Numbered from the stretch's first letter, positions 27,644-36,903 are shown. The stretch is DNA of 64,000 nucleotides from Methylobacterium sp. 10 (GCF_000519085.1 NZ_KI912577.1:4768035-4832034), one strand, 5' to 3'. Notes: a model not told the origin generated them from the letters alone. Program-made: numbers and translations.

Positions 27644-28848
27644 TCGAGGTCGTCACGCCGACGTCTCAGGAAAGATCGGGCATCGTGAATTCATCCGTCG
27701 ACGGATCGTCTGTCGTCGGGCTGCGCCTCACCCGCGTCATCTGCCGTGACTTCCGTAATCATGCCGATCTCGACCTCGCCGTCGGGAGCCGCTTCGTTGC
27801 GCTGATTGGAGAGAATGGGGCGGGTAAGACCAACCTGCTCGAATCCATCTCGCTCTTTTCCCCCGGCCGCGGCCTGCGGCGGGCGGACCTGTCGAGCATG
27901 GCACGGAATCCCGGGCCCGGTGGTTTCGCGGTCTCCCTCGCGCTGAGACAGGGTGAGGAGGACCATCGCATCGGCACGGGCTACGAACCGGCCGTTGGCG
28001 ACGGTCGGGCAGCGCGGCTGTGCCGGATCGATGGCGAGACGGTCGGCTCCCCCGTGGCCTTCTCCGAGTTCCTCCGGGTGGTCTGGCTGACACCGGACCT
28101 CGACGGATTGTTTCGCGGGCCCGCCGGCGACCGCCGTCGCTTCCTCGACCGCCTCGTCCTCGCCGTCGATGCGACGCACGGTGCGCGGGTCAACGCCCTG
28201 GAGCGCGCTCTGCGCTCGCGCAACCGCCTTCTGGAGGAGCGCCCCAGCGATGGGCAGTGGCTCGATGCCATCGAGCGCGAAGTCGCCGAACTCGGCGTCG
28301 CGGTGGCGTTGGCGCGGCGGGAGACCGCCGAACGGCTGGACCGTCTGATCGCCGAGACCCGCGACGACGCGCAGCCCTTTCCATGGGCGGTGTTGAGACT
28401 GGAAGGTGACCTCGACGATCTCGTGGCCGTGTGGCCGGCCCTGGAGGCAGAGGACCGGTTTCGCGCCGCTTTGCGTCAGGGCCGGCACCGCGACCGCGCC
28501 GCAGGCCGCACCCTCATCGGCCCACAAGCCACCGATCTCGTGGTCCGCCATGGACCGAAGGACGTGGCCGCCGCCACGGCCTCGACAGGTGAGCAGAAGG
28601 CGCTGCTGATCGGCCTCGTCCTGGCCCATGCGCGCTTGGTTCAGGCCATGTGCGGCATCGCTCCCGTCATCCTGCTCGACGAGGTCGCCGCACATCTCGA
28701 CCCGCGACGGAGGGCAGGTCTGTTCGACGCCCTGGGCGCCTTGCAGGGGCAGGTCTGGATGACGGGCGCCGATCCGGCTCTGTTCGCTGAATTGGACGGC
28801 CGCGCCGACATGGTTTCGGTCTCGGACGGACGTATCGTGCCCGCCTGA
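27640..28848 (+). CDS. recF: DNA replication and repair protein RecF
   Basis: An SMC-like ATPase of about 402 residues that promotes RecA loading at single-strand gaps. Walker A is GENGAGKTNLLESI, the ABC-type signature region is STGEQKALLIGLVLAHARL, and Walker B is PVILLDEVAAHLD. The assigned GTG start overlaps the dnaN stop; it yields about 27 residues before the conserved RLTRVICRDFRNH. A GTG at 27684 is an alternative that would give a more usual N terminus. It ends one base from the convergent dsbB gene. Confidence 0.95.
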   Translation: MIEVVTPTSQERSGIVNSSVDGSSVVGLRLTRVICRDFRNHADLDLAVGSRFVALIGENGAGKTNLLESISLFSPGRGLRRADLSSMARNPGPGGFAVSLALRQGEEDHRIGTGYEPAVGDGRAARLCRIDGETVGSPVAFSEFLRVVWLTPDLDGLFRGPAGDRRRFLDRLVLAVDATHGARVNALERALRSRNRLLEERPSDGQWLDAIEREVAELGVAVALARRETAERLDRLIAETRDDAQPFPWAVLRLEGDLDDLVAVWPALEAEDRFRAALRQGRHRDRAAGRTLIGPQATDLVVRHGPKDVAAATASTGEQKALLIGLVLAHARLVQAMCGIAPVILLDEVAAHLDPRRRAGLFDALGALQGQVWMTGADPALFAELDGRADMVSVSDGRIVPA

Positions 28849-28849
28849 C

Positions 28850-29476
28850 TCAACGTGCGATGAGCCGATCGAACATCTCGTATCTCACCGGAGTGTCCGG
28901 GCACAGACCGAAGCCGCATTCGGCGAAGGTCGAGCCGGCATTTGCGAGCGCGACGACGAGAAACAATAGGACGACGGAGAGGCCGAGTGCTCCGGCCCGG
29001 GTGCCGGCAAGAACCGCTGGCGCCGTTCCGGTGGGCTGTCCGAAGATCGAGATAGTCTCCGGGCGCGGCATGGCGGTTTCGGGCGAGAACTGCCCATCCC
29101 ACAGGCACAGGATGGCGGTGGCGACGACGATGCCGCTGAAGGCGATCAGCGCCCAGACGTAGAAATGGAGGCCGAACAGGTCCGCGCCGTAGGTGCCTGT
29201 CCCGGGGACAATGTGCAGTGCCGTCTGACGGGCCGAGATCGCGCCCCCCACCGCGGCACTTAGGATGACGATGGCATAATGCGACGGCCTCGGCCGATCG
29301 CAGATGTTAAGGACGAGCCCCAGGCCGACCGCCGTGAAAGCGGCGCGCTGAAGCACGCAGAGCGGGCAAGGCAATTCGCCGAGGACGATCTGAAACCAGA
29401 ACGCCACGAGCAGAATCAGGCTGCAGCCTAGCAAGCCGGCTGCGTTCAGCGCACGGGCGAGGGAGAGTGCGGACAT
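28850..29476 (-). CDS. dsbB: DsbB-type disulfide bond formation protein with C-terminal cysteine pair
   Basis: A 208-residue inner-membrane quinone-linked thiol oxidase. The quinone-side redox motif CPLC (Cys37, Cys40) follows the first membrane helix and is followed by VLQRAAF as in DsbB. Helices are near 7-33, 44-62, 68-86, 104-127 and 160-183. The second periplasmic loop has no cysteines; instead a fifth helix is followed by CGFGLC (Cys187, Cys192) near the C terminus, on the periplasmic side if the N terminus is inside. The start at 29476 lies 10 bases after the stop of the DUF5993 gene; a longer in-frame start at 29518 would overlap that gene. Confidence 0.88.
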   Translation of the reverse strand: MSALSLARALNAAGLLGCSLILLVAFWFQIVLGELPCPLCVLQRAAFTAVGLGLVLNICDRPRPSHYAIVILSAAVGGAISARQTALHIVPGTGTYGADLFGLHFYVWALIAFSGIVVATAILCLWDGQFSPETAMPRPETISIFGQPTGTAPAVLAGTRAGALGLSVVLLFLVVALANAGSTFAECGFGLCPDTPVRYEMFDRLIAR

Positions 29477-29486
29477 TCCATGGCTC

Positions 29487-29642
29487 TCAGAAGACGAGAT
29501 GTAGGGCGTCGGTGGCATGCTCGCGGAACAAGGCCAGCAGCACGGCCAGGGACAGGCCCCAGAGGAGCAAGGCCAGACCGCGTCTCCCGGAGATCGCCGC
29601 CCCCGTGGCGCCCGCGAAACCGAGGAAGGGGAGGACCATCAT
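29487..29642 (-). CDS. DUF5993-family small membrane protein
   Basis: A 51-residue protein starting MMVLPFLGF, with a Gly-rich hydrophobic N-terminal segment, an Arg pair (GRRG), a second hydrophobic segment (LALLLWGLSLAVLLAL) and a conserved end HATDALHLVF. This pattern (HATDxLxLxF at the end) is that of DUF5993 proteins, which are regularly encoded beside dsbB. It probably assists or stabilises that DsbB. It lies directly upstream of dsbB in the same direction, with 10 bases between the stop and the dsbB start. Confidence 0.75.
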   Translation of the reverse strand: MMVLPFLGFAGATGAAISGRRGLALLLWGLSLAVLLALFREHATDALHLVF

Positions 29643-29755
29643 GGGACAACTCGCCAGTCTTTTGTAGGCACGCGATAAAGTCCTGCCGCCGCTTGGATAA
29701 CTTGAGCAGACATCTCCTTTCGGGTGACTTAAGAAAAGATGTCTTGGTTCGCCCC

Positions 29756-30397
29756 GTGTTGCAGCTGTCGACAGGAGCATGCGTCATCTCCGTCTCAGAT
29801 TTAGTTGTCTTTGCCGCCATCTACGCGGCCGCCGTGGCCTCACCCGGACCCGGCATTGCGGCCTTGGTGGCGCGTGTCCTCGCCGAAGGTACGCGCGGCA
29901 TTGGTGCTTTCGTCGCGGGCTTCATTGTCGGCGACCTCGTGTGGTTTGCCGTCGCGGCGGCTGGGTTTGCACTCATGGCGCAGACCCTCGCGCCGCTCTT
30001 CGTAGCCCTGAAGTATGCCGGCGCCCTGTATCTTGCCTTCCTGGCGTTCCGAGCCTGGACATCTCGGGTCAAGGCAATCGACGCGATTCCTCTCCGCGAC
30101 GAGGGCGCATTGCGCCTGTTCGCGGGCGGCCTTGCTGTCACCCTGGGCAATCCGAAGGTGATCTTGTTCTTCCTCGCCCTGCTGCCGACGGTGGTCGATC
30201 TCAACCGGGTCGATGCTTTGGGGCTGACGGAACTCGGCGCGATCATCGTTCTCGTCCTCGGTACTATCCTCTCCGGCTACGTCCTCGCGGCAGAGAGAGC
30301 CCGGCGCGTGATGACCTCCGCCATGGCGCGACGGGTGCTCAACCGTGGGGCCGGCACGGTCATGGCCGGTGCCGCCGTCGCGATCGCGTCGCGCTGA
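29756..30397 (+). CDS. LysE/RhtB-family amino-acid or metabolite exporter
   Basis: A six-helix LysE-type exporter of about 205-213 residues. The signature ASPGPGIAALVARVL lies at the N terminus, and GNPKVILFFLALLP is the conserved second half. It exports amino acids or related compounds across the inner membrane. The start is uncertain. I list the GTG at 29756, but the only good ribosome-binding site (AGGAG, 29773-29777) is placed eight bases before an ATC codon at 29786, which would begin exactly at the usual family N terminus (ISVSDLVVF). The gene is divergent from DUF5993-dsbB. Confidence 0.8.
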   Translation: MLQLSTGACVISVSDLVVFAAIYAAAVASPGPGIAALVARVLAEGTRGIGAFVAGFIVGDLVWFAVAAAGFALMAQTLAPLFVALKYAGALYLAFLAFRAWTSRVKAIDAIPLRDEGALRLFAGGLAVTLGNPKVILFFLALLPTVVDLNRVDALGLTELGAIIVLVLGTILSGYVLAAERARRVMTSAMARRVLNRGAGTVMAGAAVAIASR

Positions 30398-30568
30398 CAC
30401 GCCCGCCATTGAGACGAGGCGGCAATCCCGCCGATTGACCTCGCGGCTCAGGGCCGTCAAAGCCACCACCCTGGCAACCGGCTGCCGCGACGGCGGGGGC
30501 GCCGTGCCAAGGATGGCCGGCGCGACACCTCCCTGTCGCCCTCCCCTGACCGCGATGACGGGCCCTTC

Positions 30569-32425
30569 ATGACCGACCGCCTCGACGAAGCTCGACGGGC
30601 CCTCAAGAAAACCTTCGGCTACGACGATTTCCGCCCCGGCCAGGACGAGGTGATCGGTGCCGTCTTCGACGGGACCGACGTCTTCGCGGTGATGCCAACG
30701 GGCTCGGGCAAGTCGATGACCTACCAGCTGCCGGCCCTCGTCGAATCTTCACTCACGGTGGTGGTGTCGCCGCTGATCGCACTGATGCACGACCAAGTGC
30801 AGCAGATGATCGGCTTCGGCGTCGAGGCCGCGACGCTCAATTCCTCGGTGGCGGAGGCAACCTCCCGCGAGACTTGGCGCAAGATCCGCTCGGGCGACCT
30901 GCGCCTGCTTTTCGTCTCGCCGGAACGGCTGATGATGGAGGGGTTGATGGAGGCCCTGCGCGGGGCTGGCGTGCGGCGGTTAGCCGTGGACGAGGCGCAT
31001 TGCGTCTCACAATGGGGCCACGATTTCAGGCCCGAGTACCGCGATCTGTCGCGCGCCCGCGAAGCGCTGGGCAACGTCCAGACCCTGGCGCTCACTGCCA
31101 CTGCCGATAAGGCGACGCGAGCCGACATCACCGAGCGGCTGTTCCCCGCTGGGCGCGAACTCAAGGCCTTCGTCCATTCCTTTGATAGGCCGAATATCCG
31201 TCTCACCTTTGCGCCGAAGGACAACCCCACCCGCCAGATCGAGCGCTTCCTGAAGCATCGCCGCTCGGAGAGCGGAATCATCTACTGCTCGTCGAGGAAG
31301 CGCACGGAGCAGCTCGCCGAGACGCTGGCCAAGGACGGCTTCAACGCCCTGCCCTACCATGCCGGCCTCGATCAGGGCACGCGGATGAAGAACCAGGACA
31401 CGTTCCTGCAGGAAGACGGGGTAGTGATGACCGCCACCGTGGCCTTCGGCATGGGCATCAACAAGCCGGACGTGCGCTTCGTCTGCCATGCCGACATGCC
31501 CTCCAATGTCGAGGGCTATTACCAGGAGATCGGCCGCGCCGGCCGCGACGGCCTGCCCGCCGACACGCTCACCATCTACGGCCTCGACGACATGTCCCTG
31601 CGCCGGCGCCAAATCGACGAGAAGGACGTGCCCGACGAGCGCCGTCGCGTCGAGCGGCGCAAGCTAGAGGCGATGATCGCTCTCTGCGAGGGCGCCACCT
31701 GCCGGCGTCAATCCCTGCTCGGCTATTTCGGCGAGGCGAGCGAGCCCTGTGGCCGCTGCGACCTGTGCCGCTCTGGAATCTCCCTCGTCGATGCCACCGT
31801 GCCGGCGCAGAAGCTGCTTTCGGCTATCGTCCGCACCGGTCAGCGCTTCGGTGCCGCCTATGTCTGCGACGTGGTCCACGGCAAGGAAACCGATACGATC
31901 CGGCGCAACGGCCACACGGCGTTGAAGACCTTCGGCGTCGGTGCCGACAAGCCCCTGCCGGCCTGGCGCGCCATGCTGCGCCAACTCTTCGCCGCGGGGG
32001 CGGTGGCCGAGAACGACGACGGGTTCGGCGGCCTCTCTCTGACCGAGAAGGGCGAGGCCATCCTGTTCGGCCGCGAGGCGATCCAGATGCGCCCCGACCC
32101 TGAGCCGAAACTCACCGAACCGCGAGACCGCAAGCGCGGCAGCCCGCCTCGCGAGGACGCAACCCTCGATCTCGACGCGGCCACGGAGGCGCTGTTCCAG
32201 CACCTGCGTGGCCTCCGTGCCACCATCGCCCGTAACGAGGGCATTGCCGCCTTCATGGTATTTCCAGACCGGACCCTGATCGAGATGGCGCGGGCCAAGC
32301 CTGTGGATCTCTATGCCCTGCGGACGGTCCACGGAGTCGGTGAGCGCAAGCGCGATGCCTACGGCGAGCGGTTCGTCACCGCCATCGCCGAGCACCTATC
32401 CCAAGGGGCCGGGAGCGACGCCTGA
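30569..32425 (+). CDS. recQ: ATP-dependent DNA helicase RecQ
   Basis: A 618-residue 3'-5' DNA helicase. Motif 0 (FGYDDFRPGQDEVI), Walker A (MPTGSGKSMTYQ), DEAH box (VDEAHCVSQWGHDFRPEY) and motif VI (QEIGRAGRDG) are all visible. The RQC zinc site is formed by CEGATC...CGRCDLC, and a C-terminal HRDC domain starts near residue 535. It unwinds recombination and fork-repair intermediates in the RecF pathway, whose namesake gene lies 2 kb away. The preceding 170 bases hold no recognisable feature. Confidence 0.96.
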   Translation: MTDRLDEARRALKKTFGYDDFRPGQDEVIGAVFDGTDVFAVMPTGSGKSMTYQLPALVESSLTVVVSPLIALMHDQVQQMIGFGVEAATLNSSVAEATSRETWRKIRSGDLRLLFVSPERLMMEGLMEALRGAGVRRLAVDEAHCVSQWGHDFRPEYRDLSRAREALGNVQTLALTATADKATRADITERLFPAGRELKAFVHSFDRPNIRLTFAPKDNPTRQIERFLKHRRSESGIIYCSSRKRTEQLAETLAKDGFNALPYHAGLDQGTRMKNQDTFLQEDGVVMTATVAFGMGINKPDVRFVCHADMPSNVEGYYQEIGRAGRDGLPADTLTIYGLDDMSLRRRQIDEKDVPDERRRVERRKLEAMIALCEGATCRRQSLLGYFGEASEPCGRCDLCRSGISLVDATVPAQKLLSAIVRTGQRFGAAYVCDVVHGKETDTIRRNGHTALKTFGVGADKPLPAWRAMLRQLFAAGAVAENDDGFGGLSLTEKGEAILFGREAIQMRPDPEPKLTEPRDRKRGSPPREDATLDLDAATEALFQHLRGLRATIARNEGIAAFMVFPDRTLIEMARAKPVDLYALRTVHGVGERKRDAYGERFVTAIAEHLSQGAGSDA

Positions 32426-32585
32426 TGCGGATTCGCACTCGTACGAGGTCGACATGATCGTGTAGGGACCGGTTCGAGCGCTTCGTTCACGGGCGCCGCC
32501 CTCCTTTTGCTCCTGCTACACGGATAAACGTCCCATCTCTTCGGAATCATCGGCCACAGACCTCCTTCCGCGTCAGATTTTCTAC

Positions 32586-33731
32586 ATGCCGGGTTTCGAT
32601 CCGCGTGAGCCCGAAACCTATTGGGGCCTGTTCCGGCGCGAGAGCCGGCTGACGGCGGTGAGGCGCGGCATGGCCATAGCCGTGAGCGATCCAGTGCGGT
32701 CCGAGGATGGGTTGCGCCTCGACTGGAACGTAAGCGTGGACGGGGCCCCCACGCGCTACACCCTCCTGCGCTGGGACGACATTGTCCGTGCCCGCTTTCC
32801 GCGATCGAGTTGGCGGCGCCTCGTGGAAGTCCCTGCCTTATGGTGGCGCCTCTACCGCAGCGGCTATGTTCGCAGCTTTCGCCGGGAAGCCAAGCGCTTC
32901 GCCCGCGTCATCATCGGTGTCCACCTGATTTATGCCGGCCTCGTCATCGCTTCGCTGATCCTTGCGGGGTTGCCGGCCCTGCTCGGATCGTCAGGCTGGC
33001 GACCCTGGTCGCTCGTGGCGATCCCAATCCTCGCCTACGCCCTTCTCGCCGGCCTGATGGCATTGACCCGGGGGAAACCGTTCTACGTCGCCCACCTCGT
33101 GGACGACACCGCTTTCACCCACGATCATGCCAGCGGTGCCGATACGCGCATGCACCGGCGGCTCGATGCCTTCGCCGACGAGATCCGCGCCGCTGAGGGC
33201 AAGGCGAGCGAGATCGTCGTCATCGGACATTCCTCATCGAGTTTTCTCGGCATCGAGGCCCTCGATAGGGTCCTGACGCAGGATCCCGGCTTCGGGCAGC
33301 ACGGCACGCCGGTTTCTTTCGTCAGTATCGGCAGCGTGATCCCGTGGATCACCCTCGATGCGCCGGCTGGCGAGATGCGTGCGGCCCTCGCGCGGGTGGC
33401 CGCATGCTGCGCCATCCGTTGGCTCGACGTGCGCGCGAAGTGGGACTGGCTCTCGGTCCACCAGCGCGACGTCCTCAGCGCCTCCGGCCTGCCCTCCCCG
33501 CCTAGTCACCGGCCGGTGGAGATCCATGTCCGCATCACCGACCTGATCGAGAAAAACATCATCGCTCGGCGCAAGTGGAACCTGTTCCGCATGCATTTCC
33601 AGTTGTTGATGTCGAGCCTGAACCCGCAGGCGTTCGATTACGTCGCCTTCGTTGCTGGCCCCGAGCCTATCCACAGGGCCATCGATCGACTGCGTCTTGC
33701 CGGCGAGTCCGCCTCTAAGAAGGCCGTCTGA
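32586..33731 (+). CDS. Membrane protein with an alpha/beta-hydrolase-like GHSSSS motif (unknown function)
   Basis: A 381-residue protein. Residues 1-100 are soluble and basic (GFDPREPETYWGLFRRESR), followed by two membrane helices near 107-131 and 138-160, then a soluble domain. That domain contains VIGHSSSSFLGIEAL, shaped like the nucleophile elbow of an alpha/beta hydrolase, and GTPVSFVSIGS. The elbow has Ser in place of the usual small Gly after the nucleophile, so activity is uncertain. I know similar conserved hypothetical proteins in Methylobacterium-like genomes but no function. It stands alone between recQ and purL. Confidence 0.65.
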   Translation: MPGFDPREPETYWGLFRRESRLTAVRRGMAIAVSDPVRSEDGLRLDWNVSVDGAPTRYTLLRWDDIVRARFPRSSWRRLVEVPALWWRLYRSGYVRSFRREAKRFARVIIGVHLIYAGLVIASLILAGLPALLGSSGWRPWSLVAIPILAYALLAGLMALTRGKPFYVAHLVDDTAFTHDHASGADTRMHRRLDAFADEIRAAEGKASEIVVIGHSSSSFLGIEALDRVLTQDPGFGQHGTPVSFVSIGSVIPWITLDAPAGEMRAALARVAACCAIRWLDVRAKWDWLSVHQRDVLSASGLPSPPSHRPVEIHVRITDLIEKNIIARRKWNLFRMHFQLLMSSLNPQAFDYVAFVAGPEPIHRAIDRLRLAGESASKKAV

Positions 33732-33889
33732 CGGCGCATTTCCGCCAGGGCGAATGGCCGGACGCCGCTTTGATGAGTTGCCAGCACGGGCGCTTACCCT
33801 CTAGAGCCGACCGGACTTGGTGAACCTCGCAAACCCATCCTGAGATCGGGAGGGGTGCGACAGATACCTGAGCGGTCGAGAGGGGTCGC

Positions 33890-36109
33890 ATGTTCCGTAA
33901 CGATGTTCCGATCACACCGGAGCTGGTTCGCCAGCATGGCCTGACGCCGGACGAGTACGAGCGTTTTCGCGGCCTGATCGGGCGCGATCCGACCCTGACC
34001 GAACTCGGCATCGTCTCGGCCATGTGGAATGAGCACTGCTCCTACAAGTCGTCACGCAAGCACCTGCGCGGTTTGCCGACCTCGGCGCCGTGGGTGATCC
34101 AGGGTCCCGGCGAGAATGCCGGCATCATCGATATCGGCGACGGACTCGCCTGCGTCTTCAAGATGGAGAGCCACAACCACCCCAGCTTCATCGAGCCCTA
34201 TCAGGGCGCCGCGACTGGCGTCGGCGGCATCCTTCGCGATGTGTTCACCATGGGGGCACGGCCTATCGCGGCGCTGAACGCCCTGCGTTTTGGCTCGCCC
34301 GACCATCCCCGCACGCGCCACCTCGTCTCCGGCGTGGTGGCCGGCATCGGCGGCTACGGTAATTCGTTCGGCGTGCCCACGGTCGGCGGCGCCGTCGGTT
34401 TCCATCCGCGCTACGACGGCAACATCCTCGTCAATGCCATGGCGGTGGGGCTCGCCCGCACCGACGGTATCTTCTATGCCGCGGCCACCGGCGTCGGGAA
34501 CCCGATCGTCTATCTCGGCTCGAAGACCGGCCGCGACGGCATCCACGGCGCCAGTATGGCCTCGGCCGAGTTCGACGACGCGTCCGAATCGAAGCGCCCC
34601 ACGGTTCAAGTCGGCGACCCCTTCGCCGAGAAGTTGCTGCTGGAGGCTTGCCTCGAATTGATGGCGACCGGTGCCGTCATCGCAATTCAGGACATGGGTG
34701 CGGCGGGGCTGACCTGCTCTGCCGTCGAGATGGGGGCCAAGGGCGACCTTGGCGTAGAGCTCCACATCGAGAAGGTGCCGGCGCGCGAGGAGAACATGAG
34801 CGCCTACGAGATGATGCTCTCGGAGAGCCAGGAGCGCATGCTCATGGTGCTCAAGCCCGGCATGGAGGCTGAGGCCGAGGCCATCTTCGTAAAGTGGGGC
34901 CTCGATTTTGCGATTATCGGGCACACCACCGACACGCTGCGCTTCGTCGTGAAGCATGACGGCGTCACCATGGCCGACCTGCCGATCAAGGAACTCGGCG
35001 ACGAGGCCCCGCTCTACGACCGGCCTCACATCGCCAACACGTACCAGCCGGTTATCGCTGCCGCCGATGTGCCCGCGCCGGTCGGAAATGCCGAGGCACT
35101 GAAGAAACTGGTCGGGTCCCCCGACCTGTCGTCGAAGCGATGGGTCTACGAGCAGTACGACCACTTCATCGGCGGCAACACCGTGCAGAAGCCCGGTGGC
35201 GACGCTGCCATCGTGCGGATCGAGGGCGGAACCAAGGGTCTCGCCCTGACCGCCGACGTAACGCCGCGCTATTGCGAGGCCGATCCGGTCCAGGGCGGTC
35301 GGCAGGCCGTGGCAGAAGCCTGGCGCAACATCACGGCGGTGGGCGCGAAGCCCCTCGCCATCACCGACAACCTGAATTTCGGCAACCCGGAGAAGCCCGA
35401 AGTGATGGGTCAACTTGTGGGCTGCCTCAAAGGCATCGGCGAGGCCTGCCTCGCCCTCGATTTCCCTGTCGTGTCCGGCAATGTCTCGCTGTACAACGAA
35501 ACCAACGGCGTTGGCATTCTGCCGACCCCGACCATTGGCGGCGTCGGTCTTCTCGACGACGTCGCGAAACACGCCACCATCTCGCTGAAACGCGAAGGCG
35601 ATATGCTCGTGCTCGTCGGCGCCACGGAAGGCTGGCTCGGTCAGTCGGTCTATCTTTCGGTGGTCTCCGGACGCGAGGACGGTGCGCCGCCGCCAGTCGA
35701 TCTCGCGGCTGAGCGCCGCAATGGCGATTTCGTGCGCAGCCTCATCGTCTCGGGCCTCGTTGATACCGTGCACGACCTTTCCGATGGCGGCCTCGCCGTG
35801 ACCTTGGCGGAGATGGCCATGGCCGGCGACGTCGGTGCGACCTTGCCCGAGGCGCCCGCGGGTCTTCCAGTGCATGCATACCTCTTCGGAGAGGACCAGG
35901 CCCGCTACCTGCTCAGCGTCGATCCGGAGAACGCGGCGGATCTCCTCTACAGTGCTAACGCGCAGGGAATCCCGGCCGCCGTCATCGGCCTCACCGGGTC
36001 ACGCGATTTGACCCTGCCGGGTGGCGAAACCATATCTGTGGCGGATTTGCGCGAAGCACATGAAGGCTGGCTGCCGGCCTACATGGCCGCCCGGCCTGCC
36101 GCGGTCTGA
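33890..36109 (+). CDS. purL: Phosphoribosylformylglycinamidine synthase subunit PurL (small type)
   Basis: A 739-residue small-type PurL that works with PurQ and PurS to convert FGAR to FGAM in purine synthesis, using ATP and ammonia from glutamine. Visible motifs are WNEHCSYKSSRKHL with the catalytic His, FKMESHNHPSF, GDPFAEKLLLEA and, in the second half, TDNLNFGNPEKPEVM. The length is that of the small PurL, so separate purQ and purS genes must be elsewhere; neither is adjacent. bolA follows after 25 bases. Confidence 0.96.
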   Translation: MFRNDVPITPELVRQHGLTPDEYERFRGLIGRDPTLTELGIVSAMWNEHCSYKSSRKHLRGLPTSAPWVIQGPGENAGIIDIGDGLACVFKMESHNHPSFIEPYQGAATGVGGILRDVFTMGARPIAALNALRFGSPDHPRTRHLVSGVVAGIGGYGNSFGVPTVGGAVGFHPRYDGNILVNAMAVGLARTDGIFYAAATGVGNPIVYLGSKTGRDGIHGASMASAEFDDASESKRPTVQVGDPFAEKLLLEACLELMATGAVIAIQDMGAAGLTCSAVEMGAKGDLGVELHIEKVPAREENMSAYEMMLSESQERMLMVLKPGMEAEAEAIFVKWGLDFAIIGHTTDTLRFVVKHDGVTMADLPIKELGDEAPLYDRPHIANTYQPVIAAADVPAPVGNAEALKKLVGSPDLSSKRWVYEQYDHFIGGNTVQKPGGDAAIVRIEGGTKGLALTADVTPRYCEADPVQGGRQAVAEAWRNITAVGAKPLAITDNLNFGNPEKPEVMGQLVGCLKGIGEACLALDFPVVSGNVSLYNETNGVGILPTPTIGGVGLLDDVAKHATISLKREGDMLVLVGATEGWLGQSVYLSVVSGREDGAPPPVDLAAERRNGDFVRSLIVSGLVDTVHDLSDGGLAVTLAEMAMAGDVGATLPEAPAGLPVHAYLFGEDQARYLLSVDPENAADLLYSANAQGIPAAVIGLTGSRDLTLPGGETISVADLREAHEGWLPAYMAARPAAV

Positions 36110-36134
36110 GTTTCATTCAAGAGGGATACGTTTG

Positions 36135-36371
36135 ATGCCGATGGATGCGCGCGAGATCGAGGCCATGATCCGTGAGGCGCTGCCCGACGCCACGATCGAG
36201 ATCAAGGATCTGGCGGGCGACGGCGACCATTATGCCGCTACCGTCGTCTCCTCCGCCTTCAGGGGGAAGACGCGCGTGGCCCAGCACCAGCTTGTCTACA
36301 ATGCACTCCAGGGGCGGATGGGGGGAGTGCTCCACGCCCTTGCGCTCACCACCGGCGTCCCGCAAGATTGA
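36135..36371 (+). CDS. BolA-family protein
   Basis: A 78-residue BolA/YrbA-type protein: N-terminal EIEAMIREALPDATIEIKDLAGDGDHYAATVVSS with the conserved DHY, the family segment KTRVAQHQLVYNALQGRM and a C-terminal LHALALTT. Such proteins bind [2Fe-2S] clusters together with monothiol glutaredoxins and are part of iron-sulfur trafficking. GAGGG precedes the ATG at 36135. purL-bolA-grxD is the usual order in Alphaproteobacteria; here a DUF29 gene is inserted before grxD. Confidence 0.9.
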   Translation: MPMDAREIEAMIREALPDATIEIKDLAGDGDHYAATVVSSAFRGKTRVAQHQLVYNALQGRMGGVLHALALTTGVPQD

Positions 36372-36393
36372 CGGTGATCAACGGGGCGTCCCC

Positions 36394-36903
36394 ATGGATC
36401 AGCCGAGCCTTTACGACGACGACACCGTGAGTTGGATTGAGCAGCAAGCGGTCGCTTTGCGGGCGCTCGCGCCGCGTCCCGATTTGTCCAATATGCTAGA
36501 CTGGGAGATTGTCGCTGAGCAGATCGAGAGCGTGGATCATTTGCCGGTCCAGGCGGTCGAAAGCCTCCTCACTCAAACCCTGGCGTATCTCCTGAAACGA
36601 TTATCAGCCCCATGCACCCTCCCCGTCGAGAATTGGCGCAGGGAGATCGGGGTGTTCGAGATCGCGGCCTTCGGGCGTTACGAACCTTCCATGCGGCAGC
36701 CTATCAACTGGTCCAAAGTCTGGGGCACGGCCCAGGAACTAGCCAGGCTGGGACTGACCTCATACGGCGATACGTTGATCCCGACCTTGCCGTCCCAATG
36801 CCCGTTATGCGTGGACGAACTTCTGGTTACCCCATTCGCCATGGACGCCGCGCTTTTGAGAATCGTTGAATCGACGATCTTGAAATCGCCGGAAAAACAC
36901 TAA
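36394..36903 (+). CDS. DUF29-family protein inserted between bolA and grxD
   Basis: A 169-residue helical protein with the DUF29 pattern: LYDDDTVSWIEQQAVALR, then LDWEIVAEQIESV, then LLTQTLAYLLKR and the WRREI segment. Function of DUF29 is unknown; in cyanobacteria and proteobacteria it is often found near mobile or toxin-antitoxin-like genes. The ATG at 36394 lies 22 bases after bolA. Codon use is visibly less GC-rich than its neighbours (for example TTATCA, CTA, ATTGTCG), which suggests transfer. A CPLC motif near residue 142 is present but its role is unclear. Confidence 0.75.
   Translation: MDQPSLYDDDTVSWIEQQAVALRALAPRPDLSNMLDWEIVAEQIESVDHLPVQAVESLLTQTLAYLLKRLSAPCTLPVENWRREIGVFEIAAFGRYEPSMRQPINWSKVWGTAQELARLGLTSYGDTLIPTLPSQCPLCVDELLVTPFAMDAALLRIVESTILKSPEKH

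Noticed and set aside
34052..35875. Open frame of 607 codons antisense to purL
   Set aside because: purL is certain from its motifs; the antisense frame is His/Arg/Gly-rich without any recognisable domain.
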